DNA of 64,000 bases from Actinacidiphila paucisporea (lineage in GTDB: Bacteria; Actinomycetota; Actinomycetes; Streptomycetales; Streptomycetaceae): assembly GCF_900142575.1 (NCBI RefSeq), contig NZ_FRBI01000010.1:1-64000 (forward strand), given 5' to 3'. Under the pieces are notes generated by a model, which was given only the letters and a program-made list of their open reading frames with translations, was not told the origin of the DNA and did no database searches. Position numbers and translations under genes: made by a program. Position 1 is the stretch's first letter; each line of letters opens with the position of its first letter. Of this stretch, positions 52,697 through 61,852 are shown piece after piece.

Positions 52697-54124
52697 GTGT
52701 CTCCCACGCAAGTGGGTGGTCGCGAAAGGGGCTGGTCGGGGGTGCCGCACGGCAGGAATGTGCAGGTCGTGGCGATATCCGCGGCAATAGGCGCCGTGGT
52801 GGCCGTCGGCGCCGTCGCCGCGGCGGGGCCGTGGGACGGCGGCCAGCGTACGGCCGAGCGGTCGCTCGCCGCCGCCAGGGACAGCCGTACGGCCGCGCCG
52901 CCGGCCGTACGCCCCTCCGTGGCGGCGGCCGCGGCCGCCGTGCCGCCCGCGCCCTCCGCGGCGCCCGTCCTCGCCGCCGCGGGCACCGGGCGGCCGCCCG
53001 CCGTGAAGGCCCTGGCGGCCAGGCTCGCCCCGCTCATGACCTCCCCCGATCTCGGCACGACCCGCACCGGGGCGGTGCTCGACGTCGCCACCGGCCGGCT
53101 GCTCTACGACCACAGGTCCGGCACCGCCTCCACCCCGGCGTCCACCACCAAGCTCGCCACCGCCACCGCCGCACTCGGCACCCTCGGCGGCAGCCGCACG
53201 CTGACGACCCGCGTCGTCACGACCACCCCCGGCCGCATCGTGCTCGTCGGCGGCGGCGACCCGACCCTCGAACTCGGCGGGCTCGCCGCCGACACCGCCG
53301 CCGCGCTGCGCGCCCGCGGCGCCACGTCCGTACGGCTCGGCTACGACACGTCGCTCTACTCGGGGCCCGTACTCCACCCCATCGGCCGCAACGAGAACCT
53401 CGCGCCCGTCACCGCGCTCATGGTCCGCGAGGGCCGCCTCGACGGCAGTGCCAGCGGCCCCGCCACCCGCACCACCGACCCGGCTCTCTCCGCGGCCGCG
53501 TCCTTCGCGAAGCTGCTGCGCTCCCACGGCATCACCGTCACCGGCCATCCCGCGGCCGCCCGCGGCGCCGGCGGTACGCAGCTGGCCGCGCACCAGTCCG
53601 CGCCGGTCAGCGCGCTGGTCGAGCGGATGCTCACCGACTCCGACAACGACCTGGCCGAGGCGCTGGCCCGGCAGGTCGCCCTGGCGACGGGCCGCCCCGC
53701 CAGTTTCGCGGGCTCCGCGAAGGCTGTCGCGGCGGCCCTGCGGCGATACGGCGTCCCCCTCACCTCCGCCGTCTTCGCCGACGGCAGCGGCCTCGACCAC
53801 GTCGACGCGCTGTCGCCGGCCACGCTGACCCGCATCCTGGCCCTCGCCGCCTCCCCCGCCCACTCCGAGCTGCGGCCCGTCCTCACCGGCCTGCCCATAG
53901 CGTCCTTCACGGGCACGCTCGCCGCCCGCTTCACCGCGACGCCCGGGGCCGGGGTCGTCCGGGCCAAAACCGGCACGCTGACCGGTACGAACACGATCGC
54001 CGGGGTGACGGTCACCCCCTCCGGCCGGGTGCTGGCCTTCTGCTTCATGACCCAGGGCGCCCCCTCGGCCACCGCGGCCCAGTCCGCCCTCGACGCGCTC
54101 GGCTCCGCCGTGTCCTCGTCCTGA
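52697..54124 (+). CDS. dacB: D-alanyl-D-alanine carboxypeptidase/endopeptidase (PBP4, DacB)
   Basis: An up to 475-residue class C penicillin-binding protein that trims peptidoglycan cross-links. A hydrophobic N-terminal segment (near 24-45) is a signal anchor, followed by an Ala/Pro-rich linker. Active-site motifs are STTK (nucleophile serine) near residue 149, SDN in TDSDNDLAEAL near 315 and KTG in VRAKTGTLTGT near 423. Several in-frame GTG starts exist; 52697 is the most upstream and 52742 is also plausible. It acts outside the membrane. Confidence 0.9.
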   Translation: MSPTQVGGRERGWSGVPHGRNVQVVAISAAIGAVVAVGAVAAAGPWDGGQRTAERSLAAARDSRTAAPPAVRPSVAAAAAAVPPAPSAAPVLAAAGTGRPPAVKALAARLAPLMTSPDLGTTRTGAVLDVATGRLLYDHRSGTASTPASTTKLATATAALGTLGGSRTLTTRVVTTTPGRIVLVGGGDPTLELGGLAADTAAALRARGATSVRLGYDTSLYSGPVLHPIGRNENLAPVTALMVREGRLDGSASGPATRTTDPALSAAASFAKLLRSHGITVTGHPAAARGAGGTQLAAHQSAPVSALVERMLTDSDNDLAEALARQVALATGRPASFAGSAKAVAAALRRYGVPLTSAVFADGSGLDHVDALSPATLTRILALAASPAHSELRPVLTGLPIASFTGTLAARFTATPGAGVVRAKTGTLTGTNTIAGVTVTPSGRVLAFCFMTQGAPSATAAQSALDALGSAVSSS

Positions 54125-54135
54125 CCCTGCGGCTG

Positions 54136-54405
54136 GCTGCACGTCGCCACCGGCCGGAAGGGGCCGTTCGGTCCGCCCCGGACCGCCGGACAGTGGTGGG
54201 CTGAGCGCGCAGTTCCCCGCGCCCCTAGGGGCGGGCCCCTGCGCAAGACGGCGCCCTACAGGGGCGCGGGGAACTGCGCGACCAGCCGCCGACCCGGCTG
54301 CACGTCGCCACCGACCGAAAGGGGCTCTTCGGTCCGCCCCGGACCGCCGGACAGTGGTGGGCTGAGCGCGCAGTTCCCCGCGCCCCTGGGGGCGCCGTCC
54401 TGCGC
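54136..54405. repeat. Composite repeat: two direct copies around a 21-bp hairpin
   Basis: Two direct copies (54136-54226 and 54296-54386) of a unit containing GCTGCACGTCGCCACCG, TTCGGTCCGCCCCGGACCG and CAGTGGTGGGCTGAGCGCGC. Between the copies is the inverted arm of a perfect 21-bp stem: CGCGCAGTTCCCCGCGCCCC plus T at 54206-54226 pairs with 54260-54280 across a 33-base loop. It separates convergent dacB and the threonine exporter gene and may terminate both. Confidence 0.85.
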
Positions 54406-54410
54406 AGGCC

Positions 54411-55964
54411 CTAGAAGCCGCGGGTGCGTTTGGCGGCGCGGCGAGGGGTCGCCGGGCCGGGAGTGGGGAGCGCGAGGCGGGCGATTTCGTTGCCGAGGTT
54501 GACGCCGATGGCGAGGGCGAGGGCCAGGGCGGCGGCCCGGGTGAGTTGGGTGAAGCCCTGGGACGCGTGGTTCTGGGTGAAGGCCAGCAGGCCGAAGTAC
54601 GTGGCGGAGCCGGGCAGCAGCGGGCCGATCGCCGCTGTCACGTACGGCAGGACGGACACGTAGCGGTAGCGGGCCATGAGCTGGCCGAAGAGGCCCACGA
54701 GGCCGGCGGCCGCCGCGGTGGCGGCGACCTGGTTGCCGCCTGCCTGCTGGTGCAGGACGCCGAAGACGGTCCAGGCGACGCCGCCGTTGAGGGTGGCGAG
54801 GAGGAGCACCGTCCGCTCGCACTGGAGCAGCACGGCGAAGGCCAGGGTCAGGACCATCGCGGCGACCAGCTGCACCCACGGGTGGTCGTACGCCCGGATC
54901 GCCTGGTCGGGATTGAGGTCGGCGCCGAGTTTGACCCCCGCGTAGAGGATCAGGGTCACGCCGATGACGATGCCGACGACAAGGTAGATCACTTCGAGGA
55001 GCCGCGCCGACGCGGTGATGTAGAAGCCGGTCAGGCCGTCCTGGACGGCGGCGACCAGGGCCCGGCCGGGGAGGAGGGCGAAGAGGCCGCCGGTGATGAC
55101 GGCGGAGGACTGGACGCCCGCGGCGCCGGGGATCCAGTGGGCGCGGTCGACCAGGACGCCCATCGCGGCGGCGGGCATCGCGGCCCCCGCGAACTGGTAG
55201 AACTCCGGGATTCCGCGCCCGGCCAGGAGCCAGGCGAGGCGGTCGCCGAGCATCGCGGCGAGGCCCGCGGCCAGGAAGATGATCAGGTTGCCGCCGACCA
55301 GCAGGCTGGCCGCCCCGGCGAGCAGCCCGGCGGCGCCGGTGAGCAGCCAGCTGCCGTAGGGGTGCCGGTTGCGCCGGATGTCGGCGAGGCGGCGGTAGGC
55401 GTCCTCCAGGGTCACCTCGCCGGCGGTGATGTCGTCCACGAGGCGGTAGACCGCGGCGAGCCGCGTGTAGTCGGTGCCACGGCGCCGCACCGTGCGGGTC
55501 ATGGTCAGCGGCGGGTCGGTCAGCGAGGGCTGGTGGGAGATGCCCAGCAGGGTGAAGGTGACATTGGGCTCCACCCTGGCCAGGCCGTACGCGTAGCCGA
55601 CGCCGAGCATCGCCGCCTCGACGTCCTCCGCGCCCTCGCCGCCGGCCAGCAGCAGCTCGCCGATCCGCAGGGTCAGGTCGAGCACCCGGGGCACCGAGAC
55701 GGTGTGCCCGCCTTCGGGGCCGGCCATGGCCACCTCGGGCCCGGGCCGCTCGGTCACCGACAGCCGGACGAAGGTGCGCATCCGGTCCTGCCAGCGGGCG
55801 TCGCCGGGCGGCAGTGTGATGACCGGGATGCCCTCGGGCGGCGTGAAGGCCGACCCGGCCGCGGGGCCCGGCGGCACGGTGGACGGCACGGGCGGCGGCA
55901 TGGCGGACGGCCGCCCGTTGGACGGTTCGCGCTCCTCCCCCGCCCCTGGGCCGCCGCCCGTCAC
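54411..55964 (-). CDS. Threonine/serine exporter family protein (ThrE type)
   Basis: A 517-residue membrane protein with an N-terminal cytoplasmic domain (about 100-200) and about ten membrane spans. The early motif GEGAEDVEAAMLGVGYAYGL near 110 and the segment TLEDAYRRLADI are typical of ThrE/DUF1212-DUF3815 fusions. The family exports threonine and serine. GTG 55964 is taken as start; ATG 55901 is an alternative. It overlaps nothing and lies 11 bases after the DedA gene stop on the same strand, so the two may be co-transcribed. Confidence 0.85.
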   Translation of the reverse strand: MTGGGPGAGEEREPSNGRPSAMPPPVPSTVPPGPAAGSAFTPPEGIPVITLPPGDARWQDRMRTFVRLSVTERPGPEVAMAGPEGGHTVSVPRVLDLTLRIGELLLAGGEGAEDVEAAMLGVGYAYGLARVEPNVTFTLLGISHQPSLTDPPLTMTRTVRRRGTDYTRLAAVYRLVDDITAGEVTLEDAYRRLADIRRNRHPYGSWLLTGAAGLLAGAASLLVGGNLIIFLAAGLAAMLGDRLAWLLAGRGIPEFYQFAGAAMPAAAMGVLVDRAHWIPGAAGVQSSAVITGGLFALLPGRALVAAVQDGLTGFYITASARLLEVIYLVVGIVIGVTLILYAGVKLGADLNPDQAIRAYDHPWVQLVAAMVLTLAFAVLLQCERTVLLLATLNGGVAWTVFGVLHQQAGGNQVAATAAAAGLVGLFGQLMARYRYVSVLPYVTAAIGPLLPGSATYFGLLAFTQNHASQGFTQLTRAAALALALAIGVNLGNEIARLALPTPGPATPRRAAKRTRGF

Positions 55965-55974
55965 CCGCCCGGCC

Positions 55975-56709
55975 TCAGTTCTTCTGCGCGCGGTGCCGGC
56001 CGCTGGTGCGCGGCGTCCCGGCGGCCTCGGGCGCCTCCGCACCGCCGGCCTCGTGGGCCGCCGGCACGTCCGTCACCTGGGCGGGCGCCGCCTTCCCTTT
56101 GCGCGAGCGCAGGTACTCGACGATCAGCGGCACCACGGACACCAGCACCACCAGGACGAGGATCGCCTCGATGTTGTCCTTGACGAATTGGATCTGGCCG
56201 AGCCAGTAACCCAGCAGGGTGACACCGGCTCCCCACAGGGTGCCGCCGATGAGATTGAAGGTGACAAAGGTGCGGTAGTTCATTCGGCTGACGCCTGCGA
56301 CGATCGGGGTGAACGTTCTCACCACCGGTACGAAACAGGCCATCACGATGGCTTTGGGCCCGTGGTGCTCGAAAAAGCCGTGCGCCTTCTCGACGTTCTC
56401 CCGCTTGAACAGCCGGGAGTCGGGGCGGCTGAAGAGCGTGGGGCCGACCTTGCGGCCGAACAGATATCCGACCTGCTGGCCCACCACCGAGGCGAGTGCG
56501 ATCAGCGGGGCGACCATCCACAGCGGCCGGTCAAGGGTCCCGCCGGCGACCAGCAGGCCGGTGGTGAACAGGAGCGAGTCCCCTGGCAGGAAGAATCCGA
56601 TCAGCAGCCCGCACTCCGCGAACACGATCAGCAGTACGCCCCACAGGCCGTAGGTGTTGATCAGATGGTCGGGAGAGAGCCAGCTCGGACCGAGCGCGAT
56701 GTTCGTCAC
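55975..56709 (-). CDS. DedA-family membrane protein
   Basis: A 244-residue membrane protein of the DedA/SNARE-associated family, recently linked to phospholipid flipping. Motifs are FAECGLLIGFFLPGDSLLF near residue 30 and the conserved FVPVVRTFTPIVAGVSRM near 125, with four to five spans and a charged disordered C-terminal tail. GTG 56709 has no ribosome binding site, so the mRNA may be leaderless. A palindrome lies directly upstream. Confidence 0.92.
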   Translation of the reverse strand: MTNIALGPSWLSPDHLINTYGLWGVLLIVFAECGLLIGFFLPGDSLLFTTGLLVAGGTLDRPLWMVAPLIALASVVGQQVGYLFGRKVGPTLFSRPDSRLFKRENVEKAHGFFEHHGPKAIVMACFVPVVRTFTPIVAGVSRMNYRTFVTFNLIGGTLWGAGVTLLGYWLGQIQFVKDNIEAILVLVVLVSVVPLIVEYLRSRKGKAAPAQVTDVPAAHEAGGAEAPEAAGTPRTSGRHRAQKN

Positions 56710-56718
56710 GATCCAAAA

Positions 56719-56739
56719 GTATCAATGGAGTGTTGATAC
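56719..56739. promoter_or_regulatory. Palindrome GTATCAA-N7-TTGATAC upstream of dedA
   Basis: Perfect seven-base inverted arms (GTATCAA at 56719-56725, TTGATAC at 56733-56739) in an AT-rich patch. It ends ten bases before the dedA start on the minus strand. It looks like an operator for a dimeric regulator. I know no matching Streptomyces consensus. Confidence 0.6.
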
Positions 56740-56866
56740 AAACGTTCCGCAACCTGCCAGTAGGGACTACCTTCTCCGCAGTGTCACCCGTGCACCACCG
56801 CATGTCCGGAAAGTCATCCCCCCACGTGCCCCGTCACTGCGTCCGAACCACCTGGCGGCTCCCGTT

Positions 56867-58255
56867 ATGACTCGCGCCATCACCTTGCACGAAGTTTCCA
56901 AGTACTACCCGAAGCAGCCGTCGCCTGCCGTGGACAGGTTCTCGCTGGACATCGCGCCAGGGGAGTTCCTGGTGCTGCTCGGGCCCTCCGGCTGCGGAAA
57001 GTCGACCGTCCTGCGGATGATCGCCGGCCTGGAGGACATCACCACGGGCGAGCTGCTGCTCGACGGCGAGTACTCCAACGACCTCGCGCCGGGCGACCGC
57101 CGGATGGCCATGGTCTTCCAGAACTTCGCCCTGTACCCGAGCATGACCAGCCGGGAGAACATCGGGTTCCCGCTGCGCTTCGAGATGCCGGGCGAGGAGC
57201 ACGGGCCGCGGGTCGACGAGACCGCACGCATCCTCGGCATCGAGGAGATCCTCGACCGCTACCCGGGGCAGCTCTCCGGCGGTGAGCGCCAGCGCGTCGC
57301 CATGGGCCGCGCCATCTCCCGGCACCCGTCGGTCTTCCTGATGGACGAGCCGCTGTCCAACCTCGACGCCAAGCTGCGCGCCCACCTGCGCGCCGAGATC
57401 GCCCGGCTCACCCACGGCATGGGCGTCACCACCGTCTACGTCACCCACGACCAGGCCGAGGCCATGTCGCTGGGCGACCGGGTCGCGATCATGCGCAGCG
57501 GTGTGCTGCAGCAGCTCAGCACCCCCCGTGAGGCGTACCACCTGCCGGAGAACGTCTTCGTCGCCGCCTTCGTGGGCACCCCGCGGATCAACCTGCTCCA
57601 GGCCACCGTCATCGCCCCGCTCACCGGCGGCATGTGGATCGACTTCGGCCGGCAGCGGCTCGGGCTGCCGGAGCCGCTGAACTACGACCACCAGATGCTG
57701 CGCATCCAGCAGGGCCGGCGGATCATCGTCGGGCTGCGCTCGGAGGCGGTGCGCATCGCCCAGCCCAGCCAGGCGCACGCCGGCGAGGTGGTGCTCAGCG
57801 GCATCGTGGAGCACATCGAGTACCAGGGCCACGAGTCGCTGGTCCACCTCAACACCGGGTCGCGTCCCGCGGTGGTCCCCGAGCTGGAGGCGCCGCGCCC
57901 CGCGCCCGCGGCGAAGAACAGCTCCCGCCGGGGCGCCAACGGCGGCGTCGGCCTCGGCAAGCTCGCGCAGAAGGCCGCACGGCGCATCCAGGCCAGCATG
58001 ATGGACCGCGAGGGCGCCGCGCCGTCAGGCGACGGGGTGCCGCCCAAGCCACGGCAGTCGCCCGTCTCGGTCATGGACCGGCCCACGACGCCCGAGACCC
58101 AGACCGGCGACCTGGTGGTCCGCACCGGGCCGGACATCCGGGTACGCCGCGGGGACCGCGTCCCCCTGCTGGTCGATCTCGCGCACCTCTACGTCTTCGA
58201 CCACGAGGGCCGGCGCATCTGTCCGGCGCCGGCGCAGCAGCCGCTCCTGGAGTAA
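56867..58255 (+). CDS. Orphan ABC transporter ATPase (sugar-import MsiK/UgpC type) with C-terminal insertion
   Basis: A 462-residue ATPase of the carbohydrate-uptake (CUT1) class. Walker A is GPSGCGKST near residue 43, the signature LSGGERQRVAMGRA near 138, Walker B FLMDEPLSNLD near 160, and a regulatory OB/TOBE region follows. Homologs such as MsiK are about 380 residues long. The extra length is a low-complexity segment of roughly 80 residues (about 345-425) rich in Ala/Pro/Arg that splits the TOBE part. No permease or binding protein is adjacent, so it may serve distant importers. There is no clear ribosome binding site at ATG 56867. Confidence 0.88.
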   Translation: MTRAITLHEVSKYYPKQPSPAVDRFSLDIAPGEFLVLLGPSGCGKSTVLRMIAGLEDITTGELLLDGEYSNDLAPGDRRMAMVFQNFALYPSMTSRENIGFPLRFEMPGEEHGPRVDETARILGIEEILDRYPGQLSGGERQRVAMGRAISRHPSVFLMDEPLSNLDAKLRAHLRAEIARLTHGMGVTTVYVTHDQAEAMSLGDRVAIMRSGVLQQLSTPREAYHLPENVFVAAFVGTPRINLLQATVIAPLTGGMWIDFGRQRLGLPEPLNYDHQMLRIQQGRRIIVGLRSEAVRIAQPSQAHAGEVVLSGIVEHIEYQGHESLVHLNTGSRPAVVPELEAPRPAPAAKNSSRRGANGGVGLGKLAQKAARRIQASMMDREGAAPSGDGVPPKPRQSPVSVMDRPTTPETQTGDLVVRTGPDIRVRRGDRVPLLVDLAHLYVFDHEGRRICPAPAQQPLLE

Positions 58256-58268
58256 CCGGCGGCCGCGG

Positions 58269-58301
58269 CCCACCGCCGGGCGGTGTTTCCCCGGCGGTGG
58301 G
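58269..58301. terminator. Hairpin terminator after the ABC ATPase
   Basis: CCCACCGCCGGG (58269-58280) pairs perfectly with CCCGGCGGTGGG (58290-58301) around a nine-base loop, 13 bases after the ATPase stop and before the glutamate decarboxylase gene. Confidence 0.82.
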
Positions 58302-58355
58302 CTCGTCGCACCCGCCTTACCGGCGAAGCCGCACGTGCGGACATATCGTGACGGC

Positions 58356-59756
58356 ATGTCACTGCACAAAGGCTCAGGAAGTCCGCGGGCGATCGCGGTG
58401 AACCCGTTCTTCGGGGAGGCCGACCCGGTCGGCGGGATGGCCGTGGCCCCGCCGAAGCACCGGCTGCCGGACGGGCCGATGACGCCGCACGCCGCGTACC
58501 AGCTCGTGCACGACGAGCTGATGCTCGACGGCAATTCGCGGCTGAACCTGGCCACCTTCGTCACCACCTGGATGGAACCGCAGGCGGACATCCTGATGGC
58601 GGAGTGCAGGGACAAGAACATGATCGACAAGGACGAATACCCACGAACGGCCGAGCTGGAGCGGCGCTGCGTGGCGATCCTCGCCGACCTGTGGAACGCG
58701 CCGGAGCCCGGCGCGGTCGTCGGGTGCTCGACCACCGGGTCGTCCGAGGCGTGCATGCTCGCCGGGATGGCGCTGAAGCGGCGCTGGATGAAGCGCACCA
58801 AGGAATACCCGACGACGGCCCGGCCCAATCTGGTGATGGGCGCGAACGTGCAGGTGTGCTGGGAGAAATTCTGCACGTTCTGGGAGGTCGAGGCCCGGCT
58901 CGCGCCGATGAGCGGGGACCGGCTGCACCTGGACGCGGACGCGGCGCTGGCACTGTGCGACGAGAACACCATCGGGGTGGTCGCGGTACTCGGCTCGACC
59001 TTCGACGGTTCCTACGAGCCGGTCGCGGAGATCTGCGCGGCGCTGGACGCGTACGAGGAGCGCACCGGTACGCCCATCCCGGTGCATGTCGACGGCGCCT
59101 CCGGGGGCATGATCGCGCCCTTCCTCGACGAGGACCTGGAGTGGGACTTCCGCCTGCCGCGGGTCGCCTCGATCAACACCTCGGGGCACAAATACGGCCT
59201 GGTCTACCCGGGCGTCGGCTGGGCGCTGTGGCGGAACGCCGAGGCGCTGCCCGAGGAGCTGGTCTTCCGGGTGAACTACCTGGGCGGCGACATGCCGACC
59301 TTCGCGCTGAACTTCTCCCGCCCGGGCGCGCAGGTGGTGGCGCAGTACTACACCTTCCTGCGGCTGGGCAGGGAGGGCTACCGGGCGGTGCAGCAGACCA
59401 GCCGCGACGTGGCGATGTCGCTCGCCGAGCGCTTCGCGGCGCTGGACGAATTCCGGCTGATCAGCCGCGGCGACCAGTTGCCGGTCTTCGCGGTCACCAC
59501 CGCCGCCGACGTGACGTCCTTCGACGTCTTCGACGTGTCCCGGCGGCTGCGCGAGCACGGCTGGCTGGTGCCCGCCTACACCTTCCCGGCCGACCGGGAG
59601 GACCTGGCGGTGCTGCGGGTGGTGTGCCGCAACGGCTTCTCGGAGGACCTGGCCGACCTGCTGATGGGCGACCTGAACGCGCTGCTGCCCGAGCTGCACC
59701 GCCAGTCGCACCCGCTGAACCGGCCGGAATCGAAGGCGACCGCCTTCCACCACTGA
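58356..59756 (+). CDS. gad: Glutamate decarboxylase
   Basis: A 466-residue PLP enzyme that converts glutamate to GABA and consumes a proton, giving acid resistance. Motifs are AVNPFFGEADPVGGMAVAPP near residue 15, VGCSTTGSSEACMLAGMALK near 125, HVDGASGGMIAPF near 245 and the PLP lysine in NTSGHKYGLVYPGVGW near 278. ATG 58356 (MSLHKGSGSPR) is favoured over the longer frame. The antiporter often paired with it is absent here. Confidence 0.93.
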   Translation: MSLHKGSGSPRAIAVNPFFGEADPVGGMAVAPPKHRLPDGPMTPHAAYQLVHDELMLDGNSRLNLATFVTTWMEPQADILMAECRDKNMIDKDEYPRTAELERRCVAILADLWNAPEPGAVVGCSTTGSSEACMLAGMALKRRWMKRTKEYPTTARPNLVMGANVQVCWEKFCTFWEVEARLAPMSGDRLHLDADAALALCDENTIGVVAVLGSTFDGSYEPVAEICAALDAYEERTGTPIPVHVDGASGGMIAPFLDEDLEWDFRLPRVASINTSGHKYGLVYPGVGWALWRNAEALPEELVFRVNYLGGDMPTFALNFSRPGAQVVAQYYTFLRLGREGYRAVQQTSRDVAMSLAERFAALDEFRLISRGDQLPVFAVTTAADVTSFDVFDVSRRLREHGWLVPAYTFPADREDLAVLRVVCRNGFSEDLADLLMGDLNALLPELHRQSHPLNRPESKATAFHH

Positions 59757-59935
59757 GCCGCCGCCCCGCCGCCCGCCCACCGCTCGCCCGCCACTCGCCG
59801 CCAGCGCCCCGGTGGCGCCCCCGCGTACGGCGAGTGCCACAGTGTCCCCTCAGTCGGCTGACCGGCGATCAGGCAGCCGGTCGCGGTAGCGCGCCTCGGG
59901 CGGCAACGCGCGCTACGGAACGGGGGAGTTGCGAC

Positions 59936-61711
59936 ATGGAACCGCTGACGGCGGGCGACCCGGCACAGGTCGGCCCATACCAGCTGGTGGGCAGGCTCGG
60001 CGCGAGCGAGCTGGGGCAGGCCTACGCGGGCCGCCACCCGGGCGGCGCCACGGTCACCGTCACCCTGCTGCACCCGCGGCTCGCGGCCGACTCGCGGGCC
60101 CGCGCCCGCTTCCGGCGCGACGTGGACGACGCCCGCCGTGTCGCCGGGCCCTACGTCCTGCCCGTCGACGCGGACACCGAGAGCGCGGCGCCCTGGCTGG
60201 CCTCGCCGGGGCCCGACGCGACGACGCTGGCGGGAGGCGTCGCCGGCAGCGGGCCGCTGCCGGCGCATCTGCTGCGCGACCTGGCGGTGGCGCTGACCGG
60301 CGCGCTCGCCGGCGCGCAGGCGGCCGGCGTCCTCCTGACCGGCCTCGACCCGTCCGCCGTGATCATGGCGCCCGAGGGGCCGCGGCTGGCCCCCTTCGGC
60401 ATCGCGCACGTCGTGCGGGGCGCGGGCCCTGACCCGGACGCCGTCCACACGGTCGGTGCCGTCCTGCACTTCGCCGCCACGGGCCGCCCGCCGGGCGCCT
60501 GGCAGGGTCCGCTGCCGGTCGGCGACCCCGTCCTGGCGCGGCTCATCACCGACTGCCTGGCCGCGCGCCCCGCCGCCCGGCCGACCGTCCACGACCTGGC
60601 CGCCCGGCTCGGCACCGCCCCGCCGGGTACCGTGCCGCCGGGGGCCGCCCCGCCGCTCGCCATGCCGCCGGGGGCCGCCCCGCCGCTCGCCATGCCGCCC
60701 GGTGCCGCCCCGCCGCTCGCGCCCCCGCCGCTTGCCGTGCCGCCGCTCGCGGCGCCCGCGCCGCGGCCGTGGTGGCGCGAGATCCCCGCGTCCGTCCTGG
60801 CCACGGCGGTCGGGCTCGCCGTCATCGCCGCGCTGGTGCTGACCGCGGGCAGCTCGCACGACGACTCCTTGGCGACGCATCCGCCCGCGGGCGCGACGGC
60901 GACCGGAATCCCGGGCCTGTCCGACCTGCCCGGCGACCTGCCCGGTGACCTCCCGGCCGACGAGGGCGCCACCCCGGGCGACGACGGCAACGGCCCGTCG
61001 GACGCCGCCCCCTCCGACTCCCCCACCCCCGAGGACCCGATCGCGACCGCGCAGACCGGCGACTGCTTCACCGGCACCGGGACGGCGCGGTCCGCCGAGC
61101 TGGCGCCCGCCGCCTGCCGGCCGCAGACCTTCAAGGTCGTCCAGGTCCTGCACGCCACCACTGACACGCACGGCTGCGACAGCGTCCCCCAGGACTCCTG
61201 GAACGTGTCCTACCCGGCCCAGGACCTGGTCCTCTGCCTCAGCTACCAGTACGAGAACGGCACCGCCTACCACGCGGTCGCCGGCGACTGCGTCTACGGC
61301 ACCACCGCCACCAGCGACTGGGACGAGCTGGCCTGCCAGGACGGCGCCTTCACCGTGCAGAAGCGGATCACCGGCACGACCGACGGCAGCCGCTGCAAGG
61401 GCCTGCGGAACAACGACTGGGCGGAGCACTTCGGGGTGAGCGGCCGGTCCGACCTCGACGTCACGCTCTGCCTGTCGATGATCTACCCGGACGACGCGGG
61501 CCACGCCGTCCTGAACCAGTGCATGCACTTCAGCGGTACGGCCACCCAGCCCTCCCTGCACGCGGCCGCCTGCGCCAAGGCCAACGTCATCGTCACCGGC
61601 CGCACCCCCAAGTACAACGACGGCACCTTCTGCGGGAACGACGCGTGGACCACCTGGAAGCCGGACCACTACCCCCAGCTGGCGTACACCCTCTGCTACC
61701 GCAGGCGCTGA
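59936..61711 (+). CDS. Membrane-anchored serine/threonine pseudokinase with extracellular Cys-rich domain
   Basis: A 591-residue protein. Residues 1-230 look like a Hanks-type kinase domain (VGPYQLVGRLGASELGQAY), but the catalytic residues are missing: the lysine strand reads VTVTLLHPRLA, the HRD region is LTGLDPSAVIM and the DFG motif is APFGIAH. So it should bind but not phosphorylate. A proline-rich repeat segment (about 233-275, units PPGAAPPLAM) leads to one membrane span near 282-305. An acidic linker and a C-terminal domain of about 250 residues with many cysteines follow. ATG 59936 follows CGGGGGAG. The partner is unknown. Confidence 0.85.
   Translation: MEPLTAGDPAQVGPYQLVGRLGASELGQAYAGRHPGGATVTVTLLHPRLAADSRARARFRRDVDDARRVAGPYVLPVDADTESAAPWLASPGPDATTLAGGVAGSGPLPAHLLRDLAVALTGALAGAQAAGVLLTGLDPSAVIMAPEGPRLAPFGIAHVVRGAGPDPDAVHTVGAVLHFAATGRPPGAWQGPLPVGDPVLARLITDCLAARPAARPTVHDLAARLGTAPPGTVPPGAAPPLAMPPGAAPPLAMPPGAAPPLAPPPLAVPPLAAPAPRPWWREIPASVLATAVGLAVIAALVLTAGSSHDDSLATHPPAGATATGIPGLSDLPGDLPGDLPADEGATPGDDGNGPSDAAPSDSPTPEDPIATAQTGDCFTGTGTARSAELAPAACRPQTFKVVQVLHATTDTHGCDSVPQDSWNVSYPAQDLVLCLSYQYENGTAYHAVAGDCVYGTTATSDWDELACQDGAFTVQKRITGTTDGSRCKGLRNNDWAEHFGVSGRSDLDVTLCLSMIYPDDAGHAVLNQCMHFSGTATQPSLHAAACAKANVIVTGRTPKYNDGTFCGNDAWTTWKPDHYPQLAYTLCYRRR
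60631..60720. repeat. Three 30-bp repeats encoding PPGAAPPLAM in the pseudokinase gene
   Basis: Three consecutive 30-base units (60631, 60661 and 60691) encode the decapeptide PPGAAPPLAM before the membrane span. They sit between the kinase-like domain and the membrane and are likely to vary in number. Confidence 0.8.
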
Positions 61712-61852
61712 GAGCCGAGGCCCCGGGCCCCGTCCGCGCGGACCGCGAGCGCCGTCCGGCCGCCCGGCGGGCGCCCGCGGTCGTCGTGCGGTTCCGGCCG
61801 GGCTGGGGCACCGTGGAAGGGCACCCCGACCCCCAGTGAAGGGCAGTCCGCC

